Source: an uncultured Gemmiger sp.
GTDB lineage: Bacteria > Bacillota > Clostridia > Oscillospirales > Ruminococcaceae
Direction of reading: 5' to 3'
Assembly: GCA_947629015.1 (NCBI GenBank)
Contig: CANRCB010000007.1
Location: 1 to 64,000 of the forward strand
Length of the DNA: 64,000 bases
Under the pieces are notes generated by a model that worked only from the letters and a program-made list of their open reading frames with translations, did no database searches and had not been told where the DNA came from. Below are positions 39,996 to 48,324 of the stretch, piece by piece. A program made the translations under genes and the position numbers. How positions within the stretch are numbered: the first letter of the stretch is position 1; each line of letters starts with the position of its first letter.

Positions 39996-40021
39996 AAAGA
40001 AAAGGAACAACTTGCGGTTGT
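39973..40021. promoter_or_regulatory. Two putative operators ACAAC-N5-GTTGT
   Basis: ACAACTGACGGTTGT (39973..39987) and ACAACTTGCGGTTGT (40007..40021). Confidence 0.75.
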
Positions 40022-40070
40022 TTGGAAAGGATGTGCGCCCCCGCGGGCGCTTTCAGGGGAGGAACCGAAA

Positions 40071-40364
40071 ATGAAACGCAAAGCATACAAACAGATCAAG
40101 CGGATGGCGGGCAAACTGGCGTTGGCGGCGGTGCTGCTGCTCGGCGCGCTGACAGTGTGCGCCCTGGCGCAGGGCGCGCTGGACCTGCCGGCCGGCGCGG
40201 GCCTGCTGCTGGGCGAGGCGCTGGCGCTCAACACCGTGTGCGGGCTGCTGCTGCCCGCGCCGGCGCCCGGCGCCGCGCAGATGGCCGCGGCCGCGCGGGA
40301 GCTATCCGCCGCGCCCCGCCCCCTGCTGCGCCTGGTGCACGGCGGCGGCGACCGCGTGGCGTGA
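40071..40364 (+). CDS. Small membrane protein, 97 aa, divergent from the S24 repressor
   Basis: MKRKAYKQIKRMAGKLALAAVLLLGALTVCALAQGALDLPAGAGLLLGEALALNTVCGLLLP; SD AGGGGAGG upstream. Confidence 0.65.
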   Translation: MKRKAYKQIKRMAGKLALAAVLLLGALTVCALAQGALDLPAGAGLLLGEALALNTVCGLLLPAPAPGAAQMAAAARELSAAPRPLLRLVHGGGDRVA

Positions 40365-40477
40365 AATTTTGAATTTCTTGCGTCGCCCTTTTGAGTGACG
40401 CATTTTTATATGACCACTTGGCTATATAATACGATTTGTGGTATAATAAACTAACATCATTGAATGGAGCCAATAAA

Positions 40478-40918
40478 ATGATATTAAATCCCGATTGTGT
40501 GCGTGATACGATGATTTGCCTTGCCAATCTCTTAAAAATTGAAAACGGTAACCATTTCATAACCGCCTCCGCTATAAACGTAGCAAGGGAACTTATTGTC
40601 GTTGATAAAAAGGATTACACCCTTGATGATATTACGTATACGATTTTGCAACTTGTTGAAAGTAATTACTTAAAGGCCGAAATAAACATTGATTACAAAG
40701 TCAATACATTTTATATTTCTCCGATTCTATATATCACACCTGCGGGTCATGACTTTTTGTCAGCAGTCGAAAACAACCAAAGTTGGACAAAGACTAAAAC
40801 TGTGTTGAAGAGTATTGGTTGTGTTTCTCTTTCTATAATTAATTCGATTGCCCAAGGTTTCGCGCAAGGGCTTGCGCAGGATTTAGCAACAAAACTATTA
40901 CCAACCGCCAATTTATAA
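40478..40918 (+). CDS. DUF2513-like protein (AT-rich island)
   Basis: MILNPDCVRDTMICLANLLKIENG...YTLDDITYTILQLVESNYLKAEINIDYKVNTFYISPILYITPAGHDFLSAVEN. Confidence 0.75.
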   Translation: MILNPDCVRDTMICLANLLKIENGNHFITASAINVARELIVVDKKDYTLDDITYTILQLVESNYLKAEINIDYKVNTFYISPILYITPAGHDFLSAVENNQSWTKTKTVLKSIGCVSLSIINSIAQGFAQGLAQDLATKLLPTANL

Positions 40919-40923
40919 AAAAG

Positions 40924-41142
40924 TTATGATAAGCTGCTTTTTAAGTCAGCTAAAATGCGCTTTTCTTCATCCAGCTGCGCGGCACCTAAAGCGCCTTTTT
41001 CGCTGGCTGCATCCCTCTTTTTTGTGATAGCCGCAATATCGTTTTCTGTCCTTTCGATTTTAGCTTTCAGCTTTGTAAGGTCTTTTTCTGCTTTTGAAAC
41101 GTTCATTTTTGCAGGAATTACTATAGAGCCGTCTGCCGCCAT
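40924..41142 (-). pseudogene. Orphan N-terminal fragment resembling phage tail tape-measure protein
   Basis: MAADGSIVIPAKMNVSKAEKDLTKLKAKIERTENDIAAITKKRDAASEKGALGAAQLDEEKRILADLKSSLS, stops at 72 aa; similar in style to N-termini of Firmicutes prophage tape-measure proteins. Confidence 0.5.
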
Positions 41143-41223
41143 GCTGTTTCACCACATTGCAAATAAATCAGTTGTCATTTTTTGTATGCTATGTTAGATT
41201 CAAAGGAATAAGGAGGGTTTACT

Positions 41224-41781
41224 ATGAATACTGTTGTGTCTGGAGATTATAAAGACAGAACTGTTGAATGCGCACTCGGCAGCAAAGATGTTTATATATC
41301 ACTTGGTCTGACAAAAAGTCTGCCGTTGAACAAAACTACCGTCATGCGCTACGAGGTCATGGATAAAGAGGCGCGCAACGGCTTCAGCGCCGGTAAAGCG
41401 GCTGTAGGAACAGCTGTTTTCGGTTACGGCGGCGCAGTTGCCGGAATTAAGAGTAATCAAGTATACCGTGTCGCCGTATATTTCAGAGACGGCAAAAAGA
41501 GTTTGCTGGAAGTAGATTCTAAAATCTACGGGTATTTGGCCGCAGAACTTTTCGGCGTCGAGGATTACAGAGTTGTGGAACCTGCGCCGCAAGAGAAAGA
41601 CAAGCCGCCGATTTTGGCAAAAGTCCTCATTTTCTGTGTGTCTGTTGTTGTCTGCGTTCTGATCGCATCGCTTTTCTCGCCGGTCGTGGATGGTGTTATA
41701 CAGCTAAACACCTTCGGAACAATTTTTGTTTTTGGCGTGCCTATCCTGCTTACCGTAATATTTCCACGAAAGAAAAAGTGA
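41224..41781 (+). CDS. Uncharacterised protein with two C-terminal TM helices
   Basis: MNTVVSGDYKDRTVECALGSKDVYISLGLTKSLPLNKTTVMRYEVMDKEARNGFSAGKAAVG...; SD AAGGAGGG upstream. Confidence 0.75.
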   Translation: MNTVVSGDYKDRTVECALGSKDVYISLGLTKSLPLNKTTVMRYEVMDKEARNGFSAGKAAVGTAVFGYGGAVAGIKSNQVYRVAVYFRDGKKSLLEVDSKIYGYLAAELFGVEDYRVVEPAPQEKDKPPILAKVLIFCVSVVVCVLIASLFSPVVDGVIQLNTFGTIFVFGVPILLTVIFPRKKK

Positions 41782-41956
41782 GTTTGACGTAGCCGTCACA
41801 AACGAATGTCCGGATATGAGCCAAGACAAAACCAACTTGTTAAAACTACCTACACGGCCAAAGTCCAAAAAATTCTTCCACACTGGATGAGGTACACAAG
41901 ATTTGGGACGCTTACAATAAAAACGACAAGGAGGCTGACTTTTCCCTTATTCTTTA

Positions 41957-42118
41957 GCAACGGCAATGGAAAACGCCGGTATTTCTGTAATGGTACGGAA
42001 AAAGATTCTCGGCCACAAGACAGACGATGTGACAGAGCGCTATACGCACATTGACTTTGCCACAAAGCTTGCCGCCGTAGAGCTTGCCACAAAGGATTTT
42101 AAGAAGGCGAATATGTAG
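41957..42118 (+). pseudogene. Tyrosine recombinase (integrase) C-terminal remnant
   Basis: In-frame translation ATAMENAGISVMVRKKILGHKTDDVTERYTHIDFATKLAAVELATKDFKKANM*, with the LGH...T..RYTH catalytic motif; no upstream catalytic core in frame. Confidence 0.85.
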
Positions 42119-42168
42119 GCGATTGTACTCGCAAATCCAGTAAAATTTTGATAAGAATAGGCACAAAG

Positions 42169-42212
42169 AAAAAGCCGCAGCCACGCATTTATTTGCGTAA
42201 CTGCGGCTTTTT
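42169..42212. terminator. Bidirectional intrinsic terminator
   Basis: AAAAAGCCGCAG-CC-ACGCA...TGCGTAA-CTGCGGCTTTTTT. Confidence 0.7.
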
Positions 42213-42303
42213 TGGCGGAGTAAGAGAGATTTGAACTCTCGCGCCGGTTTCCCGACCTACGCCCTTAGCAGGGGCGCCTCTTCGACCTCTTGAGTATTAC
42301 TCC
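42213..42303 (-). tRNA. tRNA-Ser (GCT)
   Basis: GGAGTAATACTCAAGAGGTCGAAGAGGCGCCCCTGCTAAGGGCGTAGGTCGGGAAACCGGCGCGAGAGTTCAAATCTCTCTTACTCCGCCA; long variable arm; encoded CCA. Confidence 0.96.
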
Positions 42304-42345
42304 ACAAGGCTAAAGTGAGTTTGGCTATTCACTTGTCAGCAAAAA

Positions 42346-42436
42346 TGGCGGAGAGGATGGGATTCGAACCCATGGTCCGCTCACGCGAATCGCTGGTTTT
42401 CAAGACCAGTTCCATAAACCACTCGGACACCTCTCC
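42346..42436 (-). tRNA. tRNA-Ser (TGA)
   Basis: GGAGAGGTGTCCGAGTGGTTTATGGAACTGGTCTTGAAAACCAGCGATTCGCGTGAGCGGACCATGGGTTCGAATCCCATCCTCTCCGCCA; long variable arm; encoded CCA. Confidence 0.96.
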
Positions 42437-42573
42437 ACAGTGGCTCCGGCCAATGTAAGTGTTATTTTAGCATGGGCCGGCGCCCTTGTCAAGCGCTGTG
42501 ACGTGCCGCCGGGCAAAAAATCGCCGGGCACGGCGGGGATGCGCCTTTCCCCGCCGCCCGGTTTGTGTTTGCC

Positions 42574-42909
42574 TTATCGGCGCCCGCTGCGCCGGAAGAG
42601 CCAGACCGCCCATGCCAGCACCGCCGCCAGCAGCGCCAGCACGGCCAGGGCTAAAAACAGCCACCGCCAGCGGCCGGGCCGCCCCCAGGCGCGGCCGGAG
42701 GCCGGGGCATCGGCTGCGAAAGCGGCGTTGAACTCGGCCGCCGCCTGTTCCGGCATACCCAGCTCGGCCATGATCTCGGCGTCGGTCTGGCCGGCATCGC
42801 GGCGGTTCTGGAAATCGCTCGCCAGGTCGGCCATCACGCGCGCCCTGGTCTTGCGGTCCATGCGCAGGTGCCGCTCGATGGCGGCCATATAGCGTTTGAC
42901 ATCATTCAT
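42574..42909 (-). CDS. DUF1700/HAAS-like membrane protein, partner of PadR regulator
   Basis: MNDVKRYMAAIERHLRMDRKTRARVMADLASDFQNRRDAGQTDAEIMAELGMPEQAAAEFN plus one TM helix; overlaps PadR gene by 8 nt. Confidence 0.75.
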   Translation of the reverse strand: MNDVKRYMAAIERHLRMDRKTRARVMADLASDFQNRRDAGQTDAEIMAELGMPEQAAAEFNAAFAADAPASGRAWGRPGRWRWLFLALAVLALLAAVLAWAVWLFRRSGRR

Positions 42910-43288
42910 CTTCCTGTCCCTCCCCGATGAACTGCTGCACGGTGGCGGCAAAATCCCGCCAGATCCGGGCCTGCGCGGCTAGCGCCGCGCGCCCCGCCGG
43001 CGTGATGGTGTACACCTTACGAGGCATGGCGCGGTAGGGGTTCGCGCTCCCCTGTTCTGCGCTGCCGGGCGTCTGCCAGCCGGAGGCGATGCAGCCGCTG
43101 TCCTCCAGACGGTACAAAATCGGGTAGAGCGTGCCCTCCTTGAGCGCCAGCCCGCCGCCGCTGCGTTCTTTTAAGCGCAGCAGCAGCTCATAGCCATGGC
43201 CGGGTTTTGCCTTGAGCAGGGCCAGCACCAGCATCCCGAGCACGCCCTTTTTGAGCTGCCGGGCAAAGCGGGCCTCACTGTCCTCCAT
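42902..43288 (-). CDS. PadR-family transcriptional regulator
   Basis: LKKGVLGMLVLALLKAKPGHGYELLLRLKERSGGGLALKEGTLYPILYRLEDSGCIASGWQ. Confidence 0.93.
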   Translation of the reverse strand: MEDSEARFARQLKKGVLGMLVLALLKAKPGHGYELLLRLKERSGGGLALKEGTLYPILYRLEDSGCIASGWQTPGSAEQGSANPYRAMPRKVYTITPAGRAALAAQARIWRDFAATVQQFIGEGQEDE

Positions 43289-43524
43289 GCCGTTCAACGC
43301 CTCCCTTACGCTTAATATTTAGTATTACTAAATATATGTATAGCACAAGTGCTCGCCGCTGTCAACCTCTGCCGGTAAAAAATCTGCGCGCCGGCGGCCC
43401 GGCGGCACGCTGGGGGCCGCCGCCGGGCAAAAAATCGCCGGGCGGCATACCTTGTATTCGGCCCGCCGGGGTGCTATAATGGGCGCCGGCAAATTTTGAC
43501 CCTGTGACCCGGAGGCGTTGCCCG

Positions 43525-44850
43525 ATGACCCCTGCCCAACCCAGGACTTTGCGCCAGCTGTTCGTGCCGATGTATTTTGAGACTTTGTTCCTGATGCTGG
43601 CCGGCATGGCGGATACACTGATGCTTTCGGCCTACAGCAACGAGGCCGTGGGTGCGGTGGGCACCGCCAATACCTATATGAATATGTTCATCATCATGTT
43701 CGGCATCACCTCCACCGGCATGACGGCGGTGCTCACGCAGTACATCGGCGCGGGGCGCCCCGGCGTGGCGCGGCAGGCGCGGCGGCTGGGGCTCTGCTTC
43801 AACGCCGCGCTGGGGGCGGCGCTCTCGCTGCTGCTGGGGTTTGGGGCAAGGCAGGTGCTCACCTTGATGGGCATCGCCCCGGGGCTTTTGCCGCACGCCG
43901 TAGTCTACCTGCGCATCGTGGGCGGCAGCTGCCTGTTGAACGCCCTCATCCCCATCTTTGCCAACGCCCTGCGCGCGTTCGGGCATACGCGCTGGCCGGC
44001 CGCCGCCACCGTGACGGCCAACGTGCTGAACGTGGCGCTCAACGCCGTGTTCCTGTTCGGGCTGCGGTGGGGCGTGGCCGGCGTGGCGCTGGCCACCGCG
44101 CTTTCCCGCGCGGTGAACCTGGCGGCCCTTGTGGTGCCCACGCTGCGCCTGACGGGCGGGCCGGACGGCGGCGACCGCCTGCCCAACCGCACGGTGCTGC
44201 GGCAGATCCTGCGCGTGGGGCTGCCCAGCGCCGCCGAGAGCGCGCTGTACAACGTGGCGGTAGCGCTGGTGGTGCGGTTTTTGAACGCCATGGACACCGA
44301 CGGCATCAACATGATCGCCCGCTCCTACGCGGTGCAGCTGTGCAACCTGAGCTACTGCGCGGGCGTGGCGCTGGGGCAGGCCAACGCGGTGCTGACGGGC
44401 TGGCGCATCGGCGCGCGGGAATATGAAGCCTGTGACCGCGGCACCCACCGCGCGGCGTTTGCCGCGGCGGCGGCCGCCGCCGCGCTGCAGGCGGTGCTGG
44501 CCCTGCTGGCCGTGCCGCTGATGCGCCTGTTCACGGCGGACGCCGCCGTCATCGCGCTGGTGCAGAAGGTGCTGGCGGTGGATGTGGTGCTGGAGGTCGG
44601 CCGCGCGGGCAACCTGGTGTACGGCAACGCGCTCAAGACCAGCGGGGACGCCGTGTTCACCACCGGTTTGGCGGTGGTGTTCATGTTCCTGTGCGCGGTG
44701 GGCGGCACCTGGCTGTTTGGCCTTACGCTGGGCATGGGGGCCGTGGGGGCGCAGATCGGCATGGCGCTGGACGAATGCACCCGCGCCGTGGGCATGATGC
44801 TGCGCTGGCGCAGCGGCCGCTGGCGGCAAAAGGAGCTGATCACCCGGTGA
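43525..44850 (+). CDS. MATE-family efflux transporter
   Basis: 12-TM-type sequence: FETLFLMLAGMADTLMLSAYSNEAVGAVGTANTYMNMFIIMFGITSTGMTAVLTQYIGAG. Confidence 0.92.
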   Translation: MTPAQPRTLRQLFVPMYFETLFLMLAGMADTLMLSAYSNEAVGAVGTANTYMNMFIIMFGITSTGMTAVLTQYIGAGRPGVARQARRLGLCFNAALGAALSLLLGFGARQVLTLMGIAPGLLPHAVVYLRIVGGSCLLNALIPIFANALRAFGHTRWPAAATVTANVLNVALNAVFLFGLRWGVAGVALATALSRAVNLAALVVPTLRLTGGPDGGDRLPNRTVLRQILRVGLPSAAESALYNVAVALVVRFLNAMDTDGINMIARSYAVQLCNLSYCAGVALGQANAVLTGWRIGAREYEACDRGTHRAAFAAAAAAAALQAVLALLAVPLMRLFTADAAVIALVQKVLAVDVVLEVGRAGNLVYGNALKTSGDAVFTTGLAVVFMFLCAVGGTWLFGLTLGMGAVGAQIGMALDECTRAVGMMLRWRSGRWRQKELITR

Positions 44851-44949
44851 CCGGCCGCGCGGTTGGATGCCGCCCTGCCGTATCAAGCGCCGCGCCGCCG
44901 CGAATTTCCCGCAAATGGCATTTGCGGCAAGGTTCGGGGCGTCGAGGAC

Positions 44950-45053
44950 GCCGCCCCCTACGGTTTTACCGGGGACATCATCCACCTGCGGCGGCAGGAG
45001 GGCATGGGAACCCCGACGCACTTCCATGAGGCGTTGCCCGTTTTTTTGACACA
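44950..45053. repeat. MITE-like type-1-related element (one end conserved)
   Basis: CGCACTTCCATGAGGCGTTGCCCGTTTTTTTGACACA matches CACTTCCAT(G/A)A(G/A)GC...TTTTT.GACA of the other copies; abuts host hairpin at 45059..45091. Confidence 0.6.
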
Positions 45054-45058
45054 ATGCG

Positions 45059-45091
45059 CGCCGCGGCGCCCTTTTTGGGGGCGCCGCGGCG
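45059..45091 (-). terminator. Terminator hairpin downstream of the fucO-like gene
   Basis: CGCCGCGGCGCCC-TTTTTGG-GGGCGCCGCGGCG. Confidence 0.6.
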
Positions 45092-45125
45092 TTTTGGTGC
45101 TTTTGCCGGGCTTTTAACGGGCCGC

Positions 45126-46274
45126 TTACAGCAGGCCCTTGTACAGCTCGACGATCTCGGCGACGGAGGTATCGCGCGGGTTGCCGGGGCGGCAGGCATC
45201 GGCATAGGCGGACTCGGACAGGAACTGGATGTCCTCCTCCTTGAGGATGCCCTTGAGGTCGGCCGGGATGCCCACGTCGGCGGACAGCTGCCTGACGGCG
45301 GCGATGGTGGCATCGGCGGCCTGTTCATCGCTCATCGCGTCGATGCCCTCGACGCCCATGGCCTTGCCGATGGCGCGGTAGCGCCCGCCCGCGACGGGCT
45401 TGTTGTACACAAGGCCGGTGGGCAGGATGATGGCGCAGGCCACGCCGTGCGGGGTATCGTACAAAGCGGACAGGCCGTGCGCCATCGAGTGCACGATGCC
45501 CAGGCCCACGTTGGAGAAGCCCATGCCGGCGATATACTGCCCGAGGGCCATGCCCTCGCGGCCTTCCGGCGTGTTGGCGACGGCGCCGCGCAGGTTTTCG
45601 GAGATGAGGCGGATGGCCTCGAGGTGGAACATATCGCTGATGGCGCAGTGGCCGGCGGTGATATAGCCCTCGATGGCGTGGGTGAGCGCGTCCATACCGG
45701 TGGCGGCGGTCAGGCCCTTGGGCATGGTGGACATCATATCGGGGTCAACGACGGCGATCTCGGGGATGTCGTTGGTGTCGACGCAGACGAACTTGCGCTT
45801 CTTCTCGACGTCGGTGATGACGTAGTTGATGGTGACCTCGGCGGCCGTGCCGGCGGTGGTGGGCACCGCGATGGTGAACACGGCGTGCTTTTTGGTGGGG
45901 GCCACGCCCTCAAGGCTGCGCACATCGGCGAATTCCGGGTTGTTGATGATGATGCCGATGGCCTTGGCGGTGTCCATCGCGGAGCCGCCGCCGATGGCGA
46001 CGATGCAGTCCGCCCCGGCCTTTTTGAACGCCTCGACGCCGTTCTGCACGTTCTCGATGGTGGGGTTGGGCTTGATGTCGGAGTAGACGTCATAGGCAAA
46101 GCCGGCGGCATCCAGAAGATCCGTCACCTTTTTGGTGACGCCGAACTTGATGAGATCCGCGTCGGAGCAGACCAGCGCCTTTTTGTAGCCGCGGGCGGTG
46201 AGCTCCGGCACGATGTTGTCCAGCGCGCCTTTGCCGTGGTAGGAGATGGTGTTGAGCACGATACGGTTTGCCAT
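45126..46274 (-). CDS. fucO: Iron-containing alcohol dehydrogenase, lactaldehyde reductase-like
   Basis: NPEFADVRSLEGVAPTKKHAVFTIAVPTTAGTAAEVTINYVITDVEKKRKFVCVDTNDIPEIAVVDPDMMSTMPKGLTAATGMDALTHAIEGYIT is closely FucO-like. Confidence 0.88.
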   Translation of the reverse strand: MANRIVLNTISYHGKGALDNIVPELTARGYKKALVCSDADLIKFGVTKKVTDLLDAAGFAYDVYSDIKPNPTIENVQNGVEAFKKAGADCIVAIGGGSAMDTAKAIGIIINNPEFADVRSLEGVAPTKKHAVFTIAVPTTAGTAAEVTINYVITDVEKKRKFVCVDTNDIPEIAVVDPDMMSTMPKGLTAATGMDALTHAIEGYITAGHCAISDMFHLEAIRLISENLRGAVANTPEGREGMALGQYIAGMGFSNVGLGIVHSMAHGLSALYDTPHGVACAIILPTGLVYNKPVAGGRYRAIGKAMGVEGIDAMSDEQAADATIAAVRQLSADVGIPADLKGILKEEDIQFLSESAYADACRPGNPRDTSVAEIVELYKGLL

Positions 46275-46400
46275 AGATTACAGCCTCCAATCCTGTTTTT
46301 GCAGTGCCTTGCGCGGGGAACGCCCCCGCATATTACAAAATCAAGTATACCACGTGCGGGCGGGTTTTCCTAGTGGGATTTTTGCTGAATTCCCATCATT

Positions 46401-46514
46401 TTATTTAGCGGCGGCGAACGCGGCGGCCTGCAGCGCCTCATACAGCGGCAGGGCGTCCGGCGCGCGGTCAAAGAAAAGCAGGATATCGCTTTGCAAACGG
46501 TCCTCCATCACCAT
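46401..46514 (-). CDS. Possible 37-aa ORF downstream of the BlaI-type gene
   Basis: MVMEDRLQSDILLFFDRAPDALPLYEALQAAAFAAAK; SD-like GAAAGGGGA upstream. Confidence 0.35.
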   Translation of the reverse strand: MVMEDRLQSDILLFFDRAPDALPLYEALQAAAFAAAK

Positions 46515-46521
46515 TCCCCTT

Positions 46522-46920
46522 TCATTCCTCGTCATATTCGGCGTTGTCGGCCAGCCATGCATCCAGCCAGCGCAGCAGGCGGTGCACCTGCGCGTGTTCC
46601 AGCCGGCCGGTGGCCGCCAGCGCCTCCAGCATGGCGCGCACGTCGCCGCCGTAGAGCGTTTCGAGGTGCGCGGCGCTGACCGCGCCGCAGTAGGTGGCGC
46701 GCCGCACGAGCGGGGTGTACACATTTTTGTTGCCCTGCCTGGCCGCCCGGACAAAGCCCTTGCCCTCGAGCCGGAGCAGGAAGTTGAGCAGGGTGGAATC
46801 CGCCCAGCGGCAGCCGGGCGGCAGCTGCGCGGCGACCTGCCGCCGGGTGGCGGCACCGTTTGGCGCGGCGCGCCACAGCGCCGCCATGACCTGCTCCTCA
46901 CTGCGGGAAAGCCGTTCCAT
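46522..46920 (-). CDS. BlaI/MecI/CopY-family transcriptional repressor
   Basis: MERLSRSEEQVMAALWRAAPNGAATRRQVAAQLPPGCRWADSTLLNFLLRLEGKGFVRAARQGNKNVYTPLV. Confidence 0.9.
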   Translation of the reverse strand: MERLSRSEEQVMAALWRAAPNGAATRRQVAAQLPPGCRWADSTLLNFLLRLEGKGFVRAARQGNKNVYTPLVRRATYCGAVSAAHLETLYGGDVRAMLEALAATGRLEHAQVHRLLRWLDAWLADNAEYDEE

Positions 46921-46957
46921 ACATATCTCCCCTGTTTGTGGTAGATTTTCCGTTAGC

Positions 46958-46986
46958 ATTTTACATCTGTGGCAGATTTTTGTCAA
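46958..46986 (-). promoter_or_regulatory. sigma-A promoter of the BlaI-type gene with operator in spacer
   Basis: Minus strand TTGACA-17 nt-TAAAAT; spacer carries palindrome ATCTGCCACAGAT; related half-site repeat at 46937..46949. Confidence 0.8.
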
Positions 46987-47221
46987 TCCCCTCTCCCGCT
47001 GCCGCACGGCCGGCGTTTTTTGCGGGGTTTCTTTTATGATTGTAAAAGGTTTTGTCTGTGCACGGCCGACAGTTGTGCCGTTTTTCCGGTTTTTTTGCGC
47101 ACGGCGCGCGCAAATTCGGGGTTTTGCCAAGTGGCCGCGCGGCGGGGCTTTTATTATAATAGGGGGCGAACGCGGGGCCGCGCACGGCGGCCCCCTGAAC
47201 GGGAAAGGGAGAATGGACGAT

Positions 47222-48319
47222 ATGGCAAGAGTGTACAATTTCAGCGCCGGGCCTTCGATGCTGCCGGAGGCGGTGCTCCAAAAGGCGCAGGCGGAGCTGC
47301 TGGACTACCATGGCAGCGGCCAGAGCGTGATGGAGATGAGCCACCGCAGCAAATGGTTCGACGAGATCATCCAAAACACCGAGGCCGCGCTGCGCCGCGT
47401 GCTGAACGTGCCGGACAATTACAAGGTGGGCTTTTTCCAGGGCGGGGCCACGCAGCAGTTCGCCATGGTGCCGCTGAATTTCATGACCACCGGCACAGCG
47501 GATTACATCGTGACGGGCAATTTCAGCAAAAAGGCCGCCGAGGAGGGCGCCAAGTTCGGCACCGCGCGCGTGGCGGCCTCGTCCAAGGACAAAAACTTCA
47601 CCTACATCCCCGACGTCAAGGTCATCGCGTATGACCCGGGCGCCAGCTACATCCACATCTGCCAGAACAACACCATCTTCGGCACCCGGTATGTGGAGGT
47701 GCCGCAGGTCGAGGGCGTGCCGCTGGTGGCGGACATGAGCTCGATGATCTGCTCCGAGCCGGTGGACGTTGCCAAATACGGCTGCATCTATTTTGGCGTG
47801 CAGAAGAACATCGCCCCCGCCGGCATGGCAGTGGCCATCGTGCGGGAGGACCTGCTGGGCCGCAGCGCCAAGGGCTATGCCCCGGAGCAGATCCCCACCA
47901 TGATGAACTACACCACCCTGCTGGGGGCCGGCAGCATGTACAACACCCCGCCCTGCTGGTGCATCTATATGACCGGGCTGGTGATGGACTGGCTGGAGCA
48001 TGAGGTGGGCGGCCTTGCGGCGATGCAGGCGCGCAACGCCGCCAAGGCCAAGGTGCTGTACGATTACCTGGACGGGCAGGATTTCTACAAAAACCCCGTC
48101 GAAAAGCGGTACCGCAGCCTGATGAACGTGACCTTCACCTCCCCCACGGCGGAGCTGGACAAGGCGTTCTGCGCGGCGGCGGCCGAGGCGGGTTTCGTCA
48201 ACCTCAAGGGGCACCGGCTGGTGGGCGGTATGCGCGCCTCCATCTACAACGCGATGCCGGCCGAGGGCATCGACAAGCTCGTCGCCTTTATGGAGAAATT
48301 CCGCAGGGAAAACGCGTAA
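47222..48319 (+). CDS. serC: Phosphoserine aminotransferase
   Basis: MARVYNFSAGPSMLPEAVLQKAQAELLDYHGSGQSVMEMSHRSKWFDEII; YGCIYFGVQKNIAPAGMAVAIVREDLLGR. Confidence 0.97.
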   Translation: MARVYNFSAGPSMLPEAVLQKAQAELLDYHGSGQSVMEMSHRSKWFDEIIQNTEAALRRVLNVPDNYKVGFFQGGATQQFAMVPLNFMTTGTADYIVTGNFSKKAAEEGAKFGTARVAASSKDKNFTYIPDVKVIAYDPGASYIHICQNNTIFGTRYVEVPQVEGVPLVADMSSMICSEPVDVAKYGCIYFGVQKNIAPAGMAVAIVREDLLGRSAKGYAPEQIPTMMNYTTLLGAGSMYNTPPCWCIYMTGLVMDWLEHEVGGLAAMQARNAAKAKVLYDYLDGQDFYKNPVEKRYRSLMNVTFTSPTAELDKAFCAAAAEAGFVNLKGHRLVGGMRASIYNAMPAEGIDKLVAFMEKFRRENA

Positions 48320-48324
48320 TAATC

